DNA of 64,000 bases, from the NCBI RefSeq assembly GCF_900099825.1, contig NZ_LT629693.1, positions 1,922,001 to 1,986,000 of the forward strand, given 5' to 3'. The notes under the pieces were generated by a model that searched no databases, was not told where the DNA came from, and saw only the letters and a program-made list of their open reading frames with translations. Below, piece by piece: positions 48,526-58,731 of the stretch. A program made the translations under genes and the position numbers. Source of the stretch: Bradyrhizobium ottawaense (GTDB lineage: Bacteria > Pseudomonadota > Alphaproteobacteria > Rhizobiales > Xanthobacteraceae). Position 1 is the first letter of the stretch. Each line of letters starts with the position of its first letter.

Positions 48526-49511
48526 GGTGGATTCACACTCGAAGTGCAACACTTGGGCAAAGGTCTCAGCCGGGGTCCTGAAGTCAAGGCATTTGCGCGG
48601 GTGTTGTTGTAGGCGGCAACGAGACTGCGAAATCGGCTGTTTGAGAGTGTTGCGAGGTCGGTTTTGCGGGGCATGAAGCGGCGCATCCTGCCGATGGCGT
48701 TCTCGATGCCGCCCTTTTGCCAGGGGGCGTAGGGATCGCAGAAGAAGGTCTCGATCGCCAGGCTGCGCAACGCGAGGTGACGAGCGAACTCGGTGCCGTT
48801 GTCGAAGGTCACGGTCTGACGAAGCGGTTGCGGCATGGAGCCGAACAGGTTGACGAGATGGCGGGCGACGCCGTGAGCCGCCTTGTTGGCCAGCCGGATC
48901 GCCAGCAAGAGGCGGGACTTGCGCTCATGCACGGTCAGGATGGCCTGCCCGTATTTTGAGAACATCATCAGGTCGGCTTCCCAGTGACCGCAGGTCTGGC
49001 GAGTGGAGACCTCGATCGGCCGTTTTGCCACCGGAACACGGCCTTCAATGAAGTTTGGCGAGCCTCCGCCCTTCCTGCCCCGGCAGCCGCGCTTGCTTTT
49101 GCCACGGGGCAGATAGTGCCGCCAACGGTAGTCTCTGGTGCGGGCAAGCTGGGCGTAGATGAAGCGATAGATGCTCTCATAGGAGATCACCTTGCGCCGC
49201 TGCTCGTGCTTGAGCCGGCCGGCGATCTGCTCGGGCGACCATCCGCTCGCGAGCCGCTCAAGGACGGCGGCTCGCAAGCTCTCATCGCGTTCCAGGCGCG
49301 AGCCCTTCCAGCGCCGCGCTTTGGTCTGCTGCTGGGCGTAGCCGGGTTTGTACCCCACCTGGGCGCCGCGATTGCGCTTCAGTTCCCGAGAAATCGTTGA
49401 TGGCGAGCGATCCAGAGCTGCCGCGATTTGCCGGACCGAGCTGCCATTGGCAGAAAGCCGGGCAATCTCGCATCGATCTTCCAGCGAAAGCTGTCCGTAA
49501 CTCCGCCCCAT
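48526..49511 (-). pseudogene. IS30 transposase, frameshifted near the C-terminus
   Basis: The frame opens MGRSYGQLSLEDRCEIARLS, with helix-turn-helix motifs and the DDE catalytic core (CGHWEADLMMF, TVTFDNGTEFARH and the Glu in KGGIENAIGRMRR). Near 48600 the reading ends abruptly: after AAYNN the sequence becomes TRANALTS, whereas adding one base in the G/C run at 48599-48601 restores TPRKCLDFRTPAETF and LHFECEST, the usual IS30 ending. One base is therefore missing. Unrepaired, the frame runs on antisense through the GIY-YIG gene. The element is probably inactive unless this is a sequencing error. Confidence 0.85.
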
Positions 49512-49558
49512 GGCAACACCTCCAATCGGAAGTGTTGCACTTCGTTTGTGAACTCAGG
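48526..49558 (-). mobile_element. IS30-family insertion sequence
   Basis: About 1033 bp, with related ends: TTCACACTCGAAGTGCAACA (left) matches the inverted right end TTCACAAACGAAGTGCAACA closely. A 3-bp GGA target duplication flanks it (48523-48525 and 49559-49561). Removing the element and one GGA recreates a palindromic repeat of family F, so it inserted into that repeat. Confidence 0.85.
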
Positions 49559-49660
49559 GGACCCATACCGCGTTGCTCTCGCGAGAGCGCAAGATGGCTG
49601 ATGCCTTCTCCAACAATCACCGACGGTGGCTATGGGTGCCGGCTTTCGCCGGGACGACAA

Positions 49661-50200
<540 letters not shown>

Positions 50201-50216
50201 CGGGTTCTCGCAATCC

Positions 50217-52379
50217 TCAGTTGGCCGGCACGCCGAGCCGGAACGCGTTCTCGACAATGCGCAGGCCCACCTCGCCGCCGAGCGACATCAGCGACTCCGG
50301 ATGAAACTGCACGCCGCCGACCGGCAATGATCTGTGTTCGATCGCCATCGCGACGCCGTCCTCGGTGGTCGCGGTGACCTCGAGCACATCAGGCACGCTG
50401 TCGCGCTCGACGAAGAGCGAATGATAGCGGCCGATGACGATTTCATTGGGCAGGTTCTGCATCAGCCGTCCGCCGCGGACCTGGATTCGCGACGGCCGTC
50501 CGTGCGCGGGCTGGCCGAGCTGGCCGAGCTGGCCGCCGAAATATTCGCCGATCGCCTGCACGCCGAGGCAGACGCCGAAGATCGGCAGCTTGTTGTCGAG
50601 CGCGGTGCCAATGGTTTTAGAGATTCCGAAATCCTCGGGTCTTCCCGGCCCCGGCGACAGCACCAGGAGATCCCACTTCTTCTTCAGCATGTCCTGCGCA
50701 TGGATATGCCGGACCACGGTGACGTCGGCGCCGACCTGGCGGAAATAATCCGCCAGCATGTGCACGAAACTGTCGTCGTGATCGATCAGCAGCACCTTCT
50801 TGCCCGAACCGCTGGCGTCGGGCGCAAACGCCGACAACGGTTTTGGCGGATCGCCGCGCAGCGCCTGAAACAAGGCCGCCGCCTTGACCTGGCATTCGCG
50901 GTCTTCCGCGGCGGGATCGGAATCAAACAGGCAGGTGGCGCCGACGCGGACTTCGGCCAGGCCATCCTTCATCCGGATGGTGCGGATGGTGAGCCCGGTA
51001 TTGATGCTGCCGTCGAAATTCACCGCACCGATCGCGCCGGCATACCAGCGCCGCGACGAACGCTCATTGTCCTCGACGAACTGCATCGCCCACAATTTCG
51101 GGGCGCCGGTCACCGTCACCGCCCAGGCATGGGTCAGGAACGCATCGAGCGAGTCAAAGCCCGGCCGCAAAATGCCTTCGACATGGTCGACGGTATGAAA
51201 CAGTTTCGAATAGGTCTCGATCTGCCGCCGCGCGAGAACTTTAATAGTTCCCGGCACGCAGACCCGCGCCTTGTCGTTGCGGTCGACGTCGGTGCACATG
51301 TTGAGTTCGAATTCGTCCTTTTCCGAATTCAGCAACTGCCGGATCTGCTCGGCATCGCCGATCGCGTCGGCGCCGCGCGCGATCGTGCCCGAGATCGGAC
51401 AGGTCTCGACCCGCCGGCCGTCGGAGCGCACGAACATTTCCGGCGAGGCCGACACCAGAAATTCGCCCTCGCCGAGATTCATCAGCGCGCCATAGGGCGA
51501 CGGGTTGATGCGGCACAGCCGCTGGAACACTTCCGCCGGCGAGCGCTCGCAGGGTTCGGCGAACAACTGCCCCGGAACCGCCTCGAACAGGTCGCCGCGC
51601 GCGAACGCCGCGCGGGCAAACTCGACGGTGGCCTGATATTCGCCGGGCGCGTGATCGGCAAATCCCTGCCGCGGCGATTTGGCGTAGATGCTCTCGGCGG
51701 TTTCGCGCGGCAGCCCCTGGGTGGATTTTCCGTTCCAGGCGAAGTCGTAGCTCAGCACCACGCCGCGGCCGGTGGCGCGGTCGTAGGCCAGCAGGCGATC
51801 CGGCACGTACAGCACGATGTCGCGCTGGTCGCTTTCGCGCGCGCGCTTCTGCACGAGGTCCTCGATCTGGAACACGAGGTCGTAGGCAAAGGCGCCGAAC
51901 AGGCCGAGCATCGGATCGTCATTGGACGACAGGGCAGCCACGAGATCGCGCACCAGCGACATCACGCTGGCGCGGCGGGTGCGCTGGTCTTCGTCGACCG
52001 GCGCCGCACCGCGGATGATATGGCCGGCCAGGCGCGCAGCACTTTTCTCCGAGATGACGACGCAGGGTTCGCGCAGCGCGTCGCCGAGAAAGGCGATCAG
52101 CACCTCGCCGCGGGCGTTGAGCGCGGTCAGCGAAAAGTTGGAGCCTGTGGTTTCCAGCACCAGCGGCGGATCGGAAAAGCCGAGGTCGAAACTCTCATAG
52201 CGGCCCGGCACCGTGGTGCCCGAGGACAGCACCACGCCGCGGCGGCGATCGAGCAGGTCGATCAGATCGTCGAGCCGTTTGGCATTGCCGGTGAACTGCT
52301 CGACCGCCCGCGACACCACGAGGCCGCCACGGGTCCGGTATTCGCTGTGCTCCGGCAGGGAAAAGGCTGTCCTGTTCAT
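50217..52379 (-). CDS. trpE(G): anthranilate synthase, fused TrpE-TrpG
   Basis: A 720-residue bifunctional enzyme that makes anthranilate from chorismate and glutamine. Residues 1-520 are TrpE ([52 protein letters not shown]). From about 530, TrpG is a class I amidotransferase with nucleophile Cys near residue 600 ([16 protein letters not shown]) and the His-Glu pair [12 protein letters not shown]. The fusion is typical of Rhizobiales. A leader peptide with two adjacent Trp codons and a hairpin lie in the 5' region, so expression is probably attenuated by tryptophan. Confidence 0.96.
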   Translation of the reverse strand: MNRTAFSLPEHSEYRTRGGLVVSRAVEQFTGNAKRLDDLIDLLDRRRGVVLSSGTTVPGRYESFDLGFSDPPLVLETTGSNFSLTALNARGEVLIAFLGDALREPCVVISEKSAARLAGHIIRGAAPVDEDQRTRRASVMSLVRDLVAALSSNDDPMLGLFGAFAYDLVFQIEDLVQKRARESDQRDIVLYVPDRLLAYDRATGRGVVLSYDFAWNGKSTQGLPRETAESIYAKSPRQGFADHAPGEYQATVEFARAAFARGDLFEAVPGQLFAEPCERSPAEVFQRLCRINPSPYGALMNLGEGEFLVSASPEMFVRSDGRRVETCPISGTIARGADAIGDAEQIRQLLNSEKDEFELNMCTDVDRNDKARVCVPGTIKVLARRQIETYSKLFHTVDHVEGILRPGFDSLDAFLTHAWAVTVTGAPKLWAMQFVEDNERSSRRWYAGAIGAVNFDGSINTGLTIRTIRMKDGLAEVRVGATCLFDSDPAAEDRECQVKAAALFQALRGDPPKPLSAFAPDASGSGKKVLLIDHDDSFVHMLADYFRQVGADVTVVRHIHAQDMLKKKWDLLVLSPGPGRPEDFGISKTIGTALDNKLPIFGVCLGVQAIGEYFGGQLGQLGQPAHGRPSRIQVRGGRLMQNLPNEIVIGRYHSLFVERDSVPDVLEVTATTEDGVAMAIEHRSLPVGGVQFHPESLMSLGGEVGLRIVENAFRLGVPAN

Positions 52380-52425
52380 GTGATCCTCTTACGAAACTTC
52401 GGGAGGGAGCGCCACACAGGACAAA

Positions 52426-52458
52426 CGAAGGACCGTCGCACTGCGATGGCGACCTTCG
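52426..52458 (-). promoter_or_regulatory. putative trp attenuator hairpin
   Basis: In transcript sense, CGAAG with an inner GCGAC pairs with the complementary GTCGC and CTTCG, leaving a 4-nt bulge. A short run TTTGT follows. It lies between the trpL stop and trpE(G). Confidence 0.5.
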
Positions 52459-52495
52459 ACGATTTTGGGAAAATGAAATCGCACCGGCCACCTCT

Positions 52496-52543
52496 TTAAG
52501 AGGTGCGCCACCAGAGACGGGATGGGCGGACGACGGTGTTCAT
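52496..52543 (-). CDS. trpL: tryptophan leader peptide
   Basis: A 15-residue peptide MNTVVRPSRLWWRTS, with two neighbouring Trp codons three codons before the end. This is the leader-peptide signal for ribosome-mediated attenuation. The sequence around its stop forms a hairpin (CACCTCT, TAA, AGAGGTG). The ATG coincides with the expected transcription start of the promoter just upstream, so the mRNA is probably leaderless, as reported for Sinorhizobium trpL. Confidence 0.85.
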   Translation of the reverse strand: MNTVVRPSRLWWRTS

Positions 52544-52548
52544 GCCGG

Positions 52549-52578
52549 TTAAACACCATCCGCCGCCGACGATGTCAA
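52549..52578 (-). promoter_or_regulatory. trpL-trpE(G) promoter
   Basis: Minus-strand TTGACA (52573-52578), a 17-18 bp spacer and TGTTTA/GTTTAA (52549-52555). The -35 is a perfect consensus hexamer. The predicted +1 falls at the A of the trpL ATG (52543). Confidence 0.7.
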
Positions 52579-52709
52579 GAGACGGCCGGGCGAGGCCGGC
52601 AGGCCTCCGCGCCCAACTTTTGGGGTTTGAAAGCGGCAAAATACGCGTAGCATTCGCACTGAGGAAGCGGCGGGCGAACCGCCCGGAATTGACACGAGGG
52701 AGGCAACAG

Positions 52710-53705
52710 ATGGCATTGCTCGGTCTGGGATATGCAGGGTTCGGATCGGCCGCGCTCGAGGACTGGCGGCAGTTCGGCACCGGGCTCGTCGGCCTGCAGG
52801 CGGTCGAGCGCGGCAATTCGCTGCTGGCGTTCCGGATGGACGACCGCAAACAACGTATCGTCATCGACCGCGCCATGGGCGAAGGCGCGCGTTTCTTCGG
52901 CTGGGAGGTCGCGGATGCCGCTGCACTGGACGCCCTCGCGGCCCGGCTGGAACAGGCCGGCGTCCACGTCACGGCCGAGCCGCAGACGCTGGCCGATGCG
53001 AGGCGCGTCCGCAGCCTGATTTCGTTCCCCGATCCCGCCGGCAACCGGCTCGAGGCATTTTACGGCCCCGAGATCGATGAGACGCCGTTCAGCCCGGGAC
53101 GATCGATCTCGGGTTTTCGCACCGGCCCGCTCGGCCTCGGCCATGCCGTGCTGACGGTCGAAAACATCGACCCCATGATGGCGTTCTATGTCGACGTGCT
53201 CGGCTTCGGGCTTTCCGACTACATCGAAAAGCCGTTCCGCGCCTATTTCTTCCACGTCAACGCGCGGCATCACAGCCTGGCGCTGATCGAGACCGGCAGG
53301 AACGGCATGCACCATTTGATGGTCGAGTTGTTTTCGCTCGACGATGTCGGCCAGGCTTACGACATCGCGCTGACCCAGGACGACCGCATCGGCGTCACGC
53401 TCGGCCGCCACACCAACGATTTCATGACCTCGTTCTACGCCAAGACGCCGTCCTCGTTCATGATCGAATGCGGCTGGGGCGGCCGCGAGATCGATCCCGC
53501 GACCTGGCAACCGGTCGAGATGCATGACGGCCCGAGCCTGTGGGGCCACGAGCGGGTCTGGCTGCCGCCGGAAGACCGCGCGGTGGCACGCGAGATGCGG
53601 ATGCACGCCGCAGCCAGCGGCCTGCGGGCCCCGGTGCAGGTGATGGAAGGCAATTACAAGCTGATGTCCGGAACCTGCGCGTGGTGGGACGGGGTGAAGC
53701 AATAG
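52710..53705 (+). CDS. extradiol dioxygenase-like VOC protein
   Basis: A 331-residue two-domain type I extradiol dioxygenase like BphC. Metal ligands appear as His145 (GLGHAVLTV), His202 (NGMHHLMVE) and Glu253 (FMIECGWGG). The substrate-loop histidines are in ARHHSLALI and LGRHTNDFMTSFYAKTPS is conserved. It should cleave a catechol-type ring next to the hydroxyls. ATG at 52710 with an upstream GGGAGG. It is divergent from trpL; no further ring-cleavage genes are near except the PhzS-like hydroxylase 18 kb away. Confidence 0.88.
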   Translation: MALLGLGYAGFGSAALEDWRQFGTGLVGLQAVERGNSLLAFRMDDRKQRIVIDRAMGEGARFFGWEVADAAALDALAARLEQAGVHVTAEPQTLADARRVRSLISFPDPAGNRLEAFYGPEIDETPFSPGRSISGFRTGPLGLGHAVLTVENIDPMMAFYVDVLGFGLSDYIEKPFRAYFFHVNARHHSLALIETGRNGMHHLMVELFSLDDVGQAYDIALTQDDRIGVTLGRHTNDFMTSFYAKTPSSFMIECGWGGREIDPATWQPVEMHDGPSLWGHERVWLPPEDRAVAREMRMHAAASGLRAPVQVMEGNYKLMSGTCAWWDGVKQ

Positions 53706-53742
53706 CTGCGTGCGGCTGATAAATCCGCGGTTGGCACGGCTA

Positions 53743-54783
53743 GAGCATTTTCCACCTAGCATGCGGCATATCCGGAGTTGCGGAAGTAGTTGGCGCATTC
53801 GTCCGGCAGGAAGGCGTCGAGCAGGCAGGCGATGCGGTTCCAGAGGCTCTCCACGGAGCGCTCGGCAGCCTTTCGTAACAAGGCTTTGAGTTTTGCGAAG
53901 AGCTGCTCGATCGGATTGAAGTCCGGCGAATAGGGAGGCAGGTAAAGCAGCTTTGCGCCTGCAGCTTCGATCGCTTCACGTATCCCCGGCACCTTATGGG
54001 CACTGAGATTGTCCAGCACGACAATGTCGTTTGGCTTGAGGGTCGGTACCAGGACCTGTTCGACATAGGCGAGGAAGGCATTGCCGTTCATCGGGCCGTC
54101 GATGACGCATGGTGCGGTAAGGGCTGTGGAGCGCAGGCCCGCAACAAAGGTGCTGGTTTTCCAGTGACCATGCGGGATTTTGCCGACCAGCCGCTCGCCG
54201 CGCGGAGCCCGGCCGTACAGCCGTGCCATCTTGGTCGAGGTGCCGGTTTCGTCGATGAAGACCAGTCGGTCGGGATCGAGCTTGGGTTGATTGTCCGCCC
54301 ATGCCGTCCGCGCCGCGGCGACGTCAGGCCGATCTTGCTCGGCCGCCCGAACGCTTTTTTTTGAAGCTGATGCCGTGGCGGTCGAAGAACCGCCAGACCG
54401 ACCCGATTCCCGCCTTTTGTTGATGCTCATCGAGCAGACGGCGCTGGATCTCTTCCAGAGTCAGGTCCGGTTCCTGCCGAACCAACCCAAGCAACCATTC
54501 CTCATGCTTCTTCAACGGCGACCGGCTCTGACCCTTGTTGGATTTGGCCTCAAAGCTACCGGTCTCCCGCCAGCGCTGTGCCCAGCGGATCGCCGTCGAA
54601 TCCCCAATCACAAACTGTCTTGCCGCAGCCCGCGCCGCCGCGCCACCCTCAACAACCTGGATCACTCGAATTCGTAAGTCGTTCGAATACCCCATTGCCA
54701 GCCTCCTCAGTCCGAGAAGGCCACAGAATCTTATTCGCAGCTCAATGGGAATCCCTTCGATTCACAGAAAATGGAAAATGCTC
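53743..54783 (-). mobile_element. IS630-family insertion sequence
   Basis: About 1041 bp with inverted ends GAGCATTTTCCA and TGGAAAATGCTC, flanked by TA at 53741-53742 and 54784-54785, the family's TA target duplication. It lies at the edge of a palindrome that begins TAGAGCCCC. Confidence 0.9.
53756..54695 (-). CDS. IS630 transposase in two overlapping frames
   Basis: The first frame (54695 down to about 54324) begins [20 protein letters not shown], with a helix-turn-helix; the second (down to 53756) carries the DDE core: [31 protein letters not shown] and [19 protein letters not shown]. The frames join at a run of eight A residues (minus strand; 54355-54362), where the first reads SFKKKRSG and the second [15 protein letters not shown]. 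Removing one A (seven in the run) would give a single frame. Programmed frameshifting is known for IS630 elements; a real indel is the alternative. Confidence 0.85.
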
Positions 54784-54821
54784 TAGAGCCCCGTTCCGAT
54801 GGAATCGGAACAGGGCTCTAG
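54783..54821. repeat. palindrome bordering the IS630 copy
   Basis: CTAGAGCCC and GGGCTCTAG arms enclose GTTCCGAT-GGAATCGGAAC. IS630 entered at the TA of its left arm. Confidence 0.8.
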
Positions 54822-54830
54822 ATTTCTGAT

Positions 54831-54884
54831 TTGACGCGTTTTCTTGACGCGAACCGGTCTCCACTTCGCTGGAAAACGCTCTAG
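54831..54884. repeat. palindromic repeat, family E
   Basis: TTGACGCGTTTTCTTGACGC, GAACCGGT and CACTTCGCTGGAAAACGCT. Read on the minus strand, its start TAGAGCGTTTTCCA resembles the IS630 end TAGAGCATTTTCCA. Confidence 0.75.
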
Positions 54885-55777
54885 CGGTAACACCCCTGTT
54901 CGATCTCCTCGATCAGGCTCCGCGCTTTCGGCTTCCAGCCGAGTTGCCGCGCCCGGACCGCGCGCACCCTGCTGTTGGAAGCCATCGTATCCTCGGCCGT
55001 GCCCTCGCCCCATTCGGCGGCCGCCTCTTCCATCGACATCGCCATCGGTGGTCCCGCAAGACCCAGCATGCGGTTAATGGCCTCGCAAACCTCGCGCATC
55101 GAATTTTCGCCGTTCTCGGCAAAGAAGAACGCTCCCGCCGCCGCCTTCTCGATGGCGAGCGCATAGAGCGTCACCAGATCGTCGATATGCACGTTCGACC
55201 AGATGTTCTCGCCGGGCCCGGCATAAGCGGCGCAACCTCGCTTTTTGGCGAGGTCGATCAACAGCGGCACCTGCGTCGAGTGTGGCTCGACGCCAAGGCC
55301 GAGACCGTAGATCAGGCTCGGGCAGATGATGACCGGACGGCACCCCTTGTCGCGGTAGCTGAGGATGAGATCGTTCAACGCGACCCGGGCCGCGCGGGCG
55401 GGCGAAGGCGTGATGGCCGAGCTTTCGTCAAAGACCGCGTCGGAGCGGTGCCCATGGCTGCGTGTACCGACGATGCTCGATCCTGATGTGTGGATGAAGG
55501 GCTTGCCGCTGCCGGCCAGCGCGTCAAGCAGGGCGGTGACCGCCCCCTTGTGATCGGCGCTCGCCGCATTGACGACGATGTCGGCGGCGTGGGCCGCCTG
55601 TACCAGGCGCTCCGCGTCATCCAGCGTTCCCAGCAACGGCTGAATGCCGCGGGCGCGAACCGCATCGGCCTTTTCCTGCGAGCGAACCAGGCCGGTGACC
55701 TGATGCCCGGCGGCAATCAGATGCGCGGCCACCGATCCGCCGATATAGCCGGACGCACCTGTGCAGAAGACCTTCAT
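54881..55777 (-). CDS. NAD-dependent epimerase/dehydratase-like (atypical SDR)
   Basis: A 298-residue Rossmann protein. The N-terminal nucleotide motif is VFCTGASGYIGGSVAAHL; VIICPSLIYGLGLG carries the YxxxN-like region of the extended SDRs, though the usual YxxxK is not obvious. It may act on a sugar or on an aldehyde. ATG at 55775-55777 begins 3 bp after the dienelactone-hydrolase stop; a GTG two codons earlier would overlap that stop. Both genes are probably one transcript. Confidence 0.82.
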   Translation of the reverse strand: MKVFCTGASGYIGGSVAAHLIAAGHQVTGLVRSQEKADAVRARGIQPLLGTLDDAERLVQAAHAADIVVNAASADHKGAVTALLDALAGSGKPFIHTSGSSIVGTRSHGHRSDAVFDESSAITPSPARAARVALNDLILSYRDKGCRPVIICPSLIYGLGLGVEPHSTQVPLLIDLAKKRGCAAYAGPGENIWSNVHIDDLVTLYALAIEKAAAGAFFFAENGENSMREVCEAINRMLGLAGPPMAMSMEEAAAEWGEGTAEDTMASNSRVRAVRARQLGWKPKARSLIEEIEQGCYR

Positions 55778-55779
55778 TC

Positions 55780-56454
55780 TCACCCGAGATGCTTTTTGAA
55801 GAACTCCGTCGCCCGGCCCCAGGCCAATTCCGCGGCGTGGCGGTCGTGCACCGATTGCCGCTGCTCGTTGACGAAGGCGTGTTCGGCGTCATAGCGAAAC
55901 AGCTCGAGCGACTTGCCGGCCGCCTTCATCGCCTTCTCGAAACCGTCGACCAGCGCCGGCGTGCACCAGTCGTCCTTGTTGGCGAAATGGGCCTGCAGCG
56001 GAATTTTGACGTCGGCGGGCTTGGCCGCCTGCTCCGGCGGAATGCCGTAGAACACGACGCCGGCAGTGAGCTCGGGGACCTTGACGGCGCCGATGATGGT
56101 CACCGCGCCGCCCAGACAAAAGCCGGTCAGGCCGACCTTGGCGCCGTTCTTTGACAGATATTGCGCCGCGCCGCGCACGGTCTGCGTGGTGGCGTCCATG
56201 AAATCCAGCGAGTTCATCTCTTTGCCCGCGGCGTCGGTGTCGTGATACGGCACGACCTTGCCCTTGTAGAGATCGGGCGCCAGCGCGTCGAAGCCCGCCA
56301 CCGCGAAGCGGTCGCACAGGCCCTTGATCTGGTCGCACAGCCCCCACCATTCCTGGATCACGACCACGCCCGGTGCATTGCCGCGCGCGGCATTGGCGAG
56401 GTAGCCGTTGGCGTCCTTGCCGTCCGGGCGCTTGAAGGTGATGCTGGTACCCAT
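55780..56454 (-). CDS. dienelactone hydrolase family protein
   Basis: A 224-residue alpha/beta hydrolase. The nucleophile is Cys113 in TGFCLGGAVTI, the acid probably Asp161/162 (NKDDWCTP), and the base His192 (DAEHAFVNE). The oxyanion region is VVIQEWWGL. The ATG at 56452-56454 has GGAGG upstream; the 22-residue longer frame lacks one. DLH hydrolyses dienelactones in ring degradation; other esters are possible. It precedes the epimerase in one transcript. Confidence 0.9.
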   Translation of the reverse strand: MGTSITFKRPDGKDANGYLANAARGNAPGVVVIQEWWGLCDQIKGLCDRFAVAGFDALAPDLYKGKVVPYHDTDAAGKEMNSLDFMDATTQTVRGAAQYLSKNGAKVGLTGFCLGGAVTIIGAVKVPELTAGVVFYGIPPEQAAKPADVKIPLQAHFANKDDWCTPALVDGFEKAMKAAGKSLELFRYDAEHAFVNEQRQSVHDRHAAELAWGRATEFFKKHLG

Positions 56455-56550
56455 GATTTCCTCCGGGATGATTTCTGGCTGATTGGCGAGCATTTTGTCC
56501 GCTGGGCGGCCCGGATGCAATGCACTAGCCCGTCATCACGAAGAGACAAC

Positions 56551-56574
56551 AAAAAAGCCCCCGCAGGGGCTTTT
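56551..56574 (-). terminator. intrinsic terminator after fbcH
   Basis: Read on the minus strand, AAAAGCCCC, TGCG, GGGGCTTTT is a perfect 9-bp stem with six U residues at its end. It lies 25 bp past the fbcH stop. Confidence 0.9.
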
Positions 56575-56598
56575 CCGAATTCGCCGTCGAAGGCGGTC

Positions 56599-58665
56599 TC
56601 AGTGGGCGTTGGCCCAGACCTTCTTCTTGGTGAAGTACAAGAGGACGCTGAGCAGGATCAGGAACACGAACACCTGCAGGCCCAGCCTCTTGCGCGCTTC
56701 CATGTGCGGCTCCGCGGCCCACATCAGGAACGTGGTGACGTCCTTGGCGTATTGCGCAACGGTGGCCGGCGAACCGTCGTCAAAGGTCACCTGGCCGTCG
56801 CTGAGCGGCTTCGGCATCTTGATGGCGTGGCCGGGGAAATACTTGTTGTAGTAGGAGCCGTCGGGAATGGTCACGCCGGCCGGCGGCTTTTCCTCAAAAC
56901 CCTGCAGGATCGCGTCGACGTAATCCGGACCCTGTTCCTGGTACTGGCTGAAGAAGTCAAAGATGAAGGTCGGGAAGCCGCGCTTGTAGGAACGCGCCTT
57001 CGTGATCAGCGACAGGTCCGGCGGATAGGCGCCGCCATTGGCCGCGCGGGCCGCCTGCTCGTTCGCGAACGGCGACGGGAAATAGTCGGCCGGCCGGCCC
57101 GGCCGATCGAACATCTCGCCCTGATCGTTGGGACCGTCCTTGACCTTGTAGTCCGACGCGAACGCCGCCGCCTGGGCCACCGAATAGCCGGGGCCGCCGG
57201 CATCGGCGAGATTGCGGAAGGCAATGTAGGACAGGCCGTGGCAGGCCGAGCAGACTTCCTTGTAAACCTTCAGGCCGCGCTGCAGCGAGCCGCGATCGAA
57301 TGTGCCCACCGGGCCCGCGAACGACCACTTCTGGGATGGCGGCGAGTCCGAATGCTCCTCGGCGCGCGCGTTCTGCACGCTGCCTGCGAACAGGCCGCCG
57401 GCGACGGCGAGCGCGATCGCGATCGACGCCATGACCTTGCCGGCCGACTTCGCCAGCACGTCTTCGGCGATCGAATTCGGCACCGGACGCGGCTTCTCGA
57501 TCCGGCTCAGCAACGGCAGCAGGATCAGGAAATAGGCGAAGTAGCAGAAGGTCAGGATACGGCCGGCGATCACATAGATGCCTTCCGGCGGCTGCGCGCC
57601 GAGATAGCCAAGTCCGATGCAGACGACGACGAAGACCCAGAAGAACTGCTTGGCCAGCGGACGATATTTCGACGAACGGGTCCTGGCGTTGTCGAGCCAG
57701 GGCAGGAACGCCAGCACGATGATCGCGCCGAACATCCCGGCGACACCGGCGAGCTTGTTCGGGATCGAGCGCAGGATGGCGTAGAACGGCAGGTAATACC
57801 ATTCCGGCACGATGTGCGCGGGCGTCACGCCGGGGTTCGCCGGAATGTAGTTGTCGGCGTCGCCGAGATAGTTCGGCATGTAGAAAATGAACCAGGCGAA
57901 GAACAGCATGAAGCAGGAGACGCCGAACGCATCCTTGATGGTGGCGTAGGGCGTGAAAGGCACAGTGTCCTTTTCGGTCTTCGCCTCGACGCCGGCCGGG
58001 TTGTTCTGACCGGCAACGTGCAGCGCCCAGATGTGCAGCACGACCACGCCGGCGATTACGAACGGCAGCAGGTAGTGCAGCGAGAAGAAGCGGTTCAGCG
58101 TCGGATTGCCGACCGAATAGCCGCCCCACAGCAGCGTCACGATGCTCTCGCCGAAATAGGGCACGGCCGAGAACAGATTGGTGATGACGGTGGCGCCCCA
58201 GAAGCTCATCTGGCCCCACGGCAGCACGTAACCCATGAAGCCCGTGGCCATCATCAGCAAGTAAATGATGACGCCGAGGATCCAGAGCACTTCACGCGGC
58301 TCCTTGTACGACCCGTAATACAGGCCGCGGAACATGTGGACGTAGACGGCCAGGAAGAACATCGAGGCGCCGCTGGCGTGGATGTTGCGCAGCAGCCAGC
58401 CGTAATTGACGTCGCGGACGAGCAGCTCGACCGACTTGAAGGCGAGATCGGCATGCGGCGTGTAGTGCATCGCCAGGATCACGCCGGTCAGGATCTGCAC
58501 GCCCAGCATCATCGAAAGAATGGCGCCGAAGGTCCACCAGTAGTTCAGGTTGCGCGGCGTCGGATACGCCACGAACGAGGAGTGCACGAGTCCCATGATC
58601 GGGAGGCGCCGTTCGATCCACTTCAAGGCGGGATTGGTCGGCTGGAAATCGGATGGTCCGCTCAT
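56599..58665 (-). CDS. fbcH: cytochrome b/c1 fusion of the bc1 complex
   Basis: A 688-residue polyprotein. The N-terminal about 420 residues are cytochrome b with its haem-ligand histidines ([20 protein letters not shown] and RFFSLHYLL...[10 protein letters not shown]) and quinol-site [14 protein letters not shown]. An internal signal sequence (about 425-450, [20 protein letters not shown]) is followed by cytochrome c1 with haem motif CSACH at 472-476 and a C-terminal anchor. In Bradyrhizobium the fused product is known to be processed into cytochromes b and c1. It follows petA by 66 bp as the fbcFH operon. It oxidises ubiquinol and reduces cytochrome c. Confidence 0.97.
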   Translation of the reverse strand: MSGPSDFQPTNPALKWIERRLPIMGLVHSSFVAYPTPRNLNYWWTFGAILSMMLGVQILTGVILAMHYTPHADLAFKSVELLVRDVNYGWLLRNIHASGASMFFLAVYVHMFRGLYYGSYKEPREVLWILGVIIYLLMMATGFMGYVLPWGQMSFWGATVITNLFSAVPYFGESIVTLLWGGYSVGNPTLNRFFSLHYLLPFVIAGVVVLHIWALHVAGQNNPAGVEAKTEKDTVPFTPYATIKDAFGVSCFMLFFAWFIFYMPNYLGDADNYIPANPGVTPAHIVPEWYYLPFYAILRSIPNKLAGVAGMFGAIIVLAFLPWLDNARTRSSKYRPLAKQFFWVFVVVCIGLGYLGAQPPEGIYVIAGRILTFCYFAYFLILLPLLSRIEKPRPVPNSIAEDVLAKSAGKVMASIAIALAVAGGLFAGSVQNARAEEHSDSPPSQKWSFAGPVGTFDRGSLQRGLKVYKEVCSACHGLSYIAFRNLADAGGPGYSVAQAAAFASDYKVKDGPNDQGEMFDRPGRPADYFPSPFANEQAARAANGGAYPPDLSLITKARSYKRGFPTFIFDFFSQYQEQGPDYVDAILQGFEEKPPAGVTIPDGSYYNKYFPGHAIKMPKPLSDGQVTFDDGSPATVAQYAKDVTTFLMWAAEPHMEARKRLGLQVFVFLILLSVLLYFTKKKVWANAH

Positions 58666-58731
58666 TGATGCGATCCTGAGGAAGTAAGACGACGCGACGG
58701 ATTAAGGGGTCTCGGACGGATGTCCGAGCCC

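Noticed and set aside
50334..52499. A 721-codon plus-strand frame opposite trpE(G)
   Set aside because: It mirrors trpE(G) codons and crosses the trpL region. The real gene has full active-site motifs.
53740..54081. A 113-codon minus-strand frame within IS630
   Set aside because: It lies in a different frame from the DDE domain and has no transposase motif.
56161..58668. An 835-codon plus-strand frame opposite fbcH
   Set aside because: Antisense shadow of the cytochrome b/c1 gene and part of dienelactone hydrolase; His/Arg/Glu-rich with no fold.
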